From positions 1 to 14,640 of the forward strand of contig JBKPDO010000262.1 in assembly GCA_046727955.1 (NCBI GenBank): 14,640 nucleotides of DNA, given 5' to 3'. Made by a program: the position numbers and the translations under genes. Source of the DNA: DASVXQ01 sp046727955. Lineage in GTDB: Bacteria; Actinomycetota; CALGFH01. Shown here in pieces: positions 12,194 through 14,640 of the stretch (within the stretch, counting starts at the first letter, position 1; each line of letters begins with the position of its first letter). The notes beneath the pieces are model-generated. The model had not been told where the DNA came from. It did not search any database and saw only the letters and a list, made by a program, of their open reading frames with translations.

Positions 12194-13308
12194 GCGTGCA
12201 CCTCGGCCTCGTGGGCGGTCCAGCCGGCGCTGGAGAGCGACGCCAGCGCGGTCGCCAGGGCCTCGCGGCCAGCGACCGAGATGTGCAGGTTGCCGCTGCC
12301 ACCCTGCAGCTCGTGGTCGATCACCAGATCCTCCACGTTGACGCCCGCCGCGCCCAGGATGCGGAAGACGGCAGCCAAACTGCCCGGACGGTCAGCGATG
12401 TGGACCACGAGCTCACGCAGACCTCGCGGAGACGACCCCGGCTTGGTCGGGATGCGCAGCCGTGCGCTCTGCGCCTCCGCCAGGACCTCGCGGAGGCCAT
12501 CGCGGTCGTCCGCGGCCACCAGCTTGCGGAGCACGGTGATGCGCTCGCTGAGGGCGTCCAGCGCCGCCACGATGCTGAGCGAATTGGTGGCGCATATATC
12601 GACCCAGACGTCGGGCTCGCTGGCGGCGATGCGGGTGGTGTCCCTGAAGCCGCTGGCGACCAGGCTCCGGAGGGCCGCCGGCGCCTCCACCTGGGCGACG
12701 GCGCCCATGAGGGCAGTGGCGGCGAGCTGTGGCAGGTGACTGGCGAAGGCGACCACCTGGTCGTGGAGCTCTGGGTCGAGGATGAGCGGTCGGCCGCCCA
12801 GACCGCGCACAAAGTGGGTCATGCGGCGCAGCGCGGTGTGGTCCACGTGCGCGTCTGGCGTCAGCACCCAGGCCGCTCCGTGGAAGAGGTCCGCACGTGC
12901 CGCTTGCGCGCCGCGCTGCTCGGAGCCGGCCATTGGATGGCCCGGGATGACCCGGCCTAGATTTGTGGACAAACTTTCAAGTTGTGCAAGAAGGTGGGAT
13001 TTGGTGCTGCCGACGTCACTGAGGATGGCGGCGGGGTTGACGGCGTGCGCGCGCGAGAGCACCTCGGCGAGCGCCCGCACTGGGGTGGCCGCGACGACCA
13101 GGTCGGCGCCGTCCGCGGCCTCCTCGACCGAATGCGCCCGAGCGGTGATGGCCTCCAGCCGGTAGGCGTCGCGGAGCTCCTGGCGGCTGGCGTCCGCGCC
13201 GACGACCTCTGGCACGCCGGCGGCACGGGCGGCAAGGCCCACAGAGGCGCCCAGCAGGCCGGTGCCAACGATCGCCAGGCGCTGGGGCCATTTCGGGGCG
13301 GTAGGCAT
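12181..13308 (-). CDS. tyrA: Prephenate dehydrogenase with C-terminal ACT domain
   Basis: This enzyme oxidatively decarboxylates prephenate to 4-hydroxyphenylpyruvate with NAD(P), on the tyrosine pathway. It has 375 residues. The Rossmann motif GTGLLG is at 15-20, catalytic His124 lies in GHPMAGSE, and the conserved FASHLPQ is at 188-194. An ACT domain (about 298-365, ELVVHIADRPGSLAAVFRILGAAGVNVEDL) suggests feedback regulation by an amino acid, probably tyrosine. I chose the ATG at 13308: GGAG lies 8 bases upstream and the aroH stop ends 5 bases before it, so the pair is coupled. A short AT-rich patch in the middle of the gene (about 12957-13000) contrasts with its GC-rich surroundings but keeps the frame and encodes an unremarkable segment. 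Confidence 0.95.
   Translation of the reverse strand: MPTAPKWPQRLAIVGTGLLGASVGLAARAAGVPEVVGADASRQELRDAYRLEAITARAHSVEEAADGADLVVAATPVRALAEVLSRAHAVNPAAILSDVGSTKSHLLAQLESLSTNLGRVIPGHPMAGSEQRGAQAARADLFHGAAWVLTPDAHVDHTALRRMTHFVRGLGGRPLILDPELHDQVVAFASHLPQLAATALMGAVAQVEAPAALRSLVASGFRDTTRIAASEPDVWVDICATNSLSIVAALDALSERITVLRKLVAADDRDGLREVLAEAQSARLRIPTKPGSSPRGLRELVVHIADRPGSLAAVFRILGAAGVNVEDLVIDHELQGGSGNLHISVAGREALATALASLSSAGWTAHEAEVHAIER
12964..12972 (-). other. Perfect DnaA-box-like nonamer inside tyrA
   Basis: TTGTCCACA on the minus strand matches the DnaA box consensus of high-GC actinobacteria exactly. It sits in the AT-rich patch of tyrA. It is a single copy without neighbouring boxes or a dnaA/dnaN context, so this is not an origin. 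A stray regulatory or titration site, or chance, are the options. Confidence 0.35.
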
Positions 13309-13313
13309 TTGGC

Positions 13314-13709
13314 TCACTCCGGAAGGTCGTCGCGCAGGTGCTTTGCGCGATGCAGGTAGACGTGGCGGAGGCTGGTCCGCGGACGTCTCGAGTAGCAGTG
13401 GATCAGTACCCGCACGGTAGCGGGATTGCCGCCGTCCACGGAAAGCTCTTGCGCGCACAGCAGCGGCACGTCGCCGAGGCCGAGGTCGCGCGCGGCGACC
13501 GCCGGGAACTCGCTGGTCAGGTCCTCTGTGGCGGTGAAGATGATCGACACGAGCTGGTCGTGCTCGATGTCGTTGCGCTCGAGCAGGATCGTGAGCAGTT
13601 CGCTGGTCCGCTCCAGAAGCACCTCACGCGTGTCGCTCTCCACTGTCGTGGCGCCGCGCAACGCCACCAGCCGCTCCAGTCCCGGTCCCTCGGTGCTCAC
13701 CCTCACCAC
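13314..13709 (-). CDS. aroH: Chorismate mutase, AroH type
   Basis: This is a monofunctional chorismate mutase of the Bacillus subtilis AroH (alpha/beta barrel trimer) type, 131 residues, converting chorismate to prephenate, which is the substrate of the next gene, tyrA. The active-site residues of the Bacillus enzyme have clear counterparts: Arg18 in LRGATTVESDT, Cys85 and Glu88 in CAQELSVDGG, Arg100 in TVRVLIHCYS and Tyr118 in RHVYLHRAKHLRDDL. The start is GTG at 13709, with GGGAG about 7 bases upstream; GTG at 13706 is an equal alternative. The upstream gap of 99 bases to rluB contains octamer array D. AroH and TyrA together form a two-step tyrosine branch. Confidence 0.96.
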   Translation of the reverse strand: MVRVSTEGPGLERLVALRGATTVESDTREVLLERTSELLTILLERNDIEHDQLVSIIFTATEDLTSEFPAVAARDLGLGDVPLLCAQELSVDGGNPATVRVLIHCYSRRPRTSLRHVYLHRAKHLRDDLPE

Positions 13710-13739
13710 CTTCGCTCTCCCGCACTTCCTCGCTTCGGT

Positions 13740-13795
13740 GACATAACGACAAGGGAATTTATCAATACATCGACTTATCGCTCTATCGCTCTGTC
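13740..13795 (-). repeat. AT-rich octamer array D between rluB and aroH
   Basis: Seven octamers fit in register, five of them clearly: aatttatc, aatacatc, gacttatc, gctctatc and gctctgtc (13756-13795). The upstream two (gacataac, gacaaggg) are poorer. gctctatc also occurs twice in array B, and aatacatc nearly recurs in array A. The array fills more than half of the gap. Confidence 0.8.
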
Positions 13796-13808
13796 GACGT
13801 CCGAGTCG

Positions 13809-14640
13809 TCAGAGGCCGGCTGCCCGATAGAGGCTGCGGACCTCGTCTGGTCGCAGCGCGCGGTACTCCCCCGGCGCGAGCCCGGTGAGCCGCAGGGGGC
13901 CGATGGCGGTGCGGACCAGGCGGCGCACAGGCGCACCGACCGCCTCTAGCATGCGGCGGACCTCACGCTTGCGCCCCTCGACCATCACCACCTCGATCAT
14001 CCGGCGCCGGCCGGAGCCCGCCACGACGCGGGCGCGCTCGGCCCGCGCTGGGCCGTCCTCCAGCTCGACACCCTGCTGCACGCGCGCGACCGCGCTGGCG
14101 GGCAGCCGCTCGACCTCAGCAAGGTACCGCTTCTCGACCCCGTACCGCGGGTGCGTCACGCGGTTGGCGAGCTCACCGTCGTTGGTGAGAAGGACGAGGC
14201 CCTCGCTGTCGCGGTCGAGGCGCCCGACCGGGTACACCCGCGGCTCCTCGGGGACCATCTCGACCACGGTCGGCCGGCCCCGCGGATCGTCGGCGGTGCT
14301 CACCACCCCCAGCGGCTTGTTGAGCATCCAGTAGCGCAGGCGCTGGTCGAGCACGACGCGGGAGCCGTCTACCTCGACTCGGTCGCGGGATGGGTCGAGG
14401 CGCCGCCCCAGCTCGCGCACGACCTCGCCGTTGATCGCCACTCGCCCCGCTCTGACTAGCTCCTCGACCGCCCGCCGGGAGCCAAGGCCGGCTCCGCTCA
14501 GCGCCTTGTTGATGCGCAGGCCCTCGGACTCGGCGGCCTCAGCGCCCGCCGTGCCGGCCTCGCCGACCTCGCCCGCCGTGCCGGCCTCGCCGGCCTCGCC
14601 CGCCGTGCCGGCCTCGCCGGCCTCGCCCGCCGTGCCGGCC
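13809..14640 (-). CDS. rluB: Ribosomal large-subunit pseudouridine synthase (RluB/RsuA family), 5' end missing
   Basis: This is a pseudouridine synthase of the RsuA family, probably modifying 23S rRNA. The frame is open to the right edge. In order it encodes an Ala/Gly/Glu repeat, an S4 RNA-binding domain (LRINKALSGAGLGSRRAVEELVRAGRVAINGEVV) and the catalytic domain. YWMLNKPLGVVST, GRLDRDSEGLVLLTND (catalytic Asp in GRLD at 14214-14225) and GRKREVRRMLEAVG are the family signatures. The start lies outside the window; a GTG at 14441 lies inside the S4 domain and is not the real start. In actinobacteria the gene usually follows scpA and scpB, which would be expected to the right. The low-complexity N-terminal extension is common in actinobacterial RluB proteins, but here it is a strict 9-residue repeat. 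Confidence 0.95.
   Translation of the reverse strand, partial: AGTAGEAGEAGTAGEAGEAGTAGEVGEAGTAGAEAAESEGLRINKALSGAGLGSRRAVEELVRAGRVAINGEVVRELGRRLDPSRDRVEVDGSRVVLDQRLRYWMLNKPLGVVSTADDPRGRPTVVEMVPEEPRVYPVGRLDRDSEGLVLLTNDGELANRVTHPRYGVEKRYLAEVERLPASAVARVQQGVELEDGPARAERARVVAGSGRRRMIEVVMVEGRKREVRRMLEAVGAPVRRLVRTAIGPLRLTGLAPGEYRALRPDEVRSLYRAAGL
14544..14640. repeat. 27-bp in-frame tandem repeat at the right edge
   Basis: The 27-base unit beginning gccggcctcgccg occurs at 14553-14579 (one base different), 14580-14606 and 14607-14633, with a partial copy reaching base 14640; a partial copy also precedes it. Translated on the minus strand it gives AGTAGEAGE repeats in RluB. The array is cut by the window edge. 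Confidence 0.9.

Noticed and set aside
10505..13795. Octamer arrays as CRISPR, DnaA-box cluster or replication origin.
   Set aside because: There are no conserved 25-40 bp repeats with unique spacers, no cas genes, the units do not match the DnaA nonamer, and no dnaA/dnaN/gidB genes lie nearby.

Overview
The window looks like the chromosome of a high-GC actinobacterium. Every convincing protein gene and the single tRNA lie on the minus strand. Two blocks match the known actinobacterial order: rluB-aroH-tyrA-cmk-plsC-der (in Mycobacterium rluB-cmk-der sit next to scpAB) and gcvH-garA-merR (Mycobacterium Rv1826-Rv1828). The FHA protein is very close to GarA/OdhI over its FHA domain but carries an N-terminal zinc ribbon, which suggests a lineage outside the classical Mycobacteriales. 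I cannot name the genus. The many long plus-strand open frames are shadows caused by high GC.

Layout in transcription order (right to left). An rluB gene is cut off by the right edge inside an Ala/Gly/Glu repeat. Next come chorismate mutase (aroH), prephenate dehydrogenase with an ACT domain (tyrA), cytidylate kinase (cmk), an acyltransferase (plsC) and the ribosome-assembly GTPase Der. A tRNA-Pro(GGG) gene follows, with a very strong hairpin just after it. Then come a CDP-alcohol phosphatidyltransferase (pgsA-like), a fused sugar-nucleotide pyrophosphorylase/phosphomannomutase-like protein, a VanW-family envelope protein, gcvH, garA, a MerR-family regulator and a D-Ala-D-Ala carboxypeptidase. 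The carboxypeptidase gene is cut off by the left edge, again inside an in-frame repeat.

The genes are core housekeeping: aromatic amino-acid synthesis, CMP/dCMP phosphorylation, phospholipid synthesis, ribosome maturation, activated-sugar supply, peptidoglycan trimming and control of 2-oxoglutarate/glutamate metabolism through GarA. I see no phage, transposon, CRISPR, toxin-antitoxin or biosynthetic cluster.

The most unusual structure is non-coding. Four AT-rich islands (about 1173-1228, 10505-10552, 12122-12193 and 13740-13795) are arrays of degenerate octamers with strict 8-bp periodicity. On the coding strand the consensus is roughly GATARAGC or GATAAATC. They sit at gene junctions and run into coding ends; in the plsC-der array one repeat copy supplies a stop codon and the next a start codon. 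Other points of interest are the apparently dead phosphomannomutase half of the fusion, the zinc-ribbon GarA, a duplicated -10 element before garA, and the two window edges falling in coding tandem repeats, which suggests that this is a whole contig broken at repeats.
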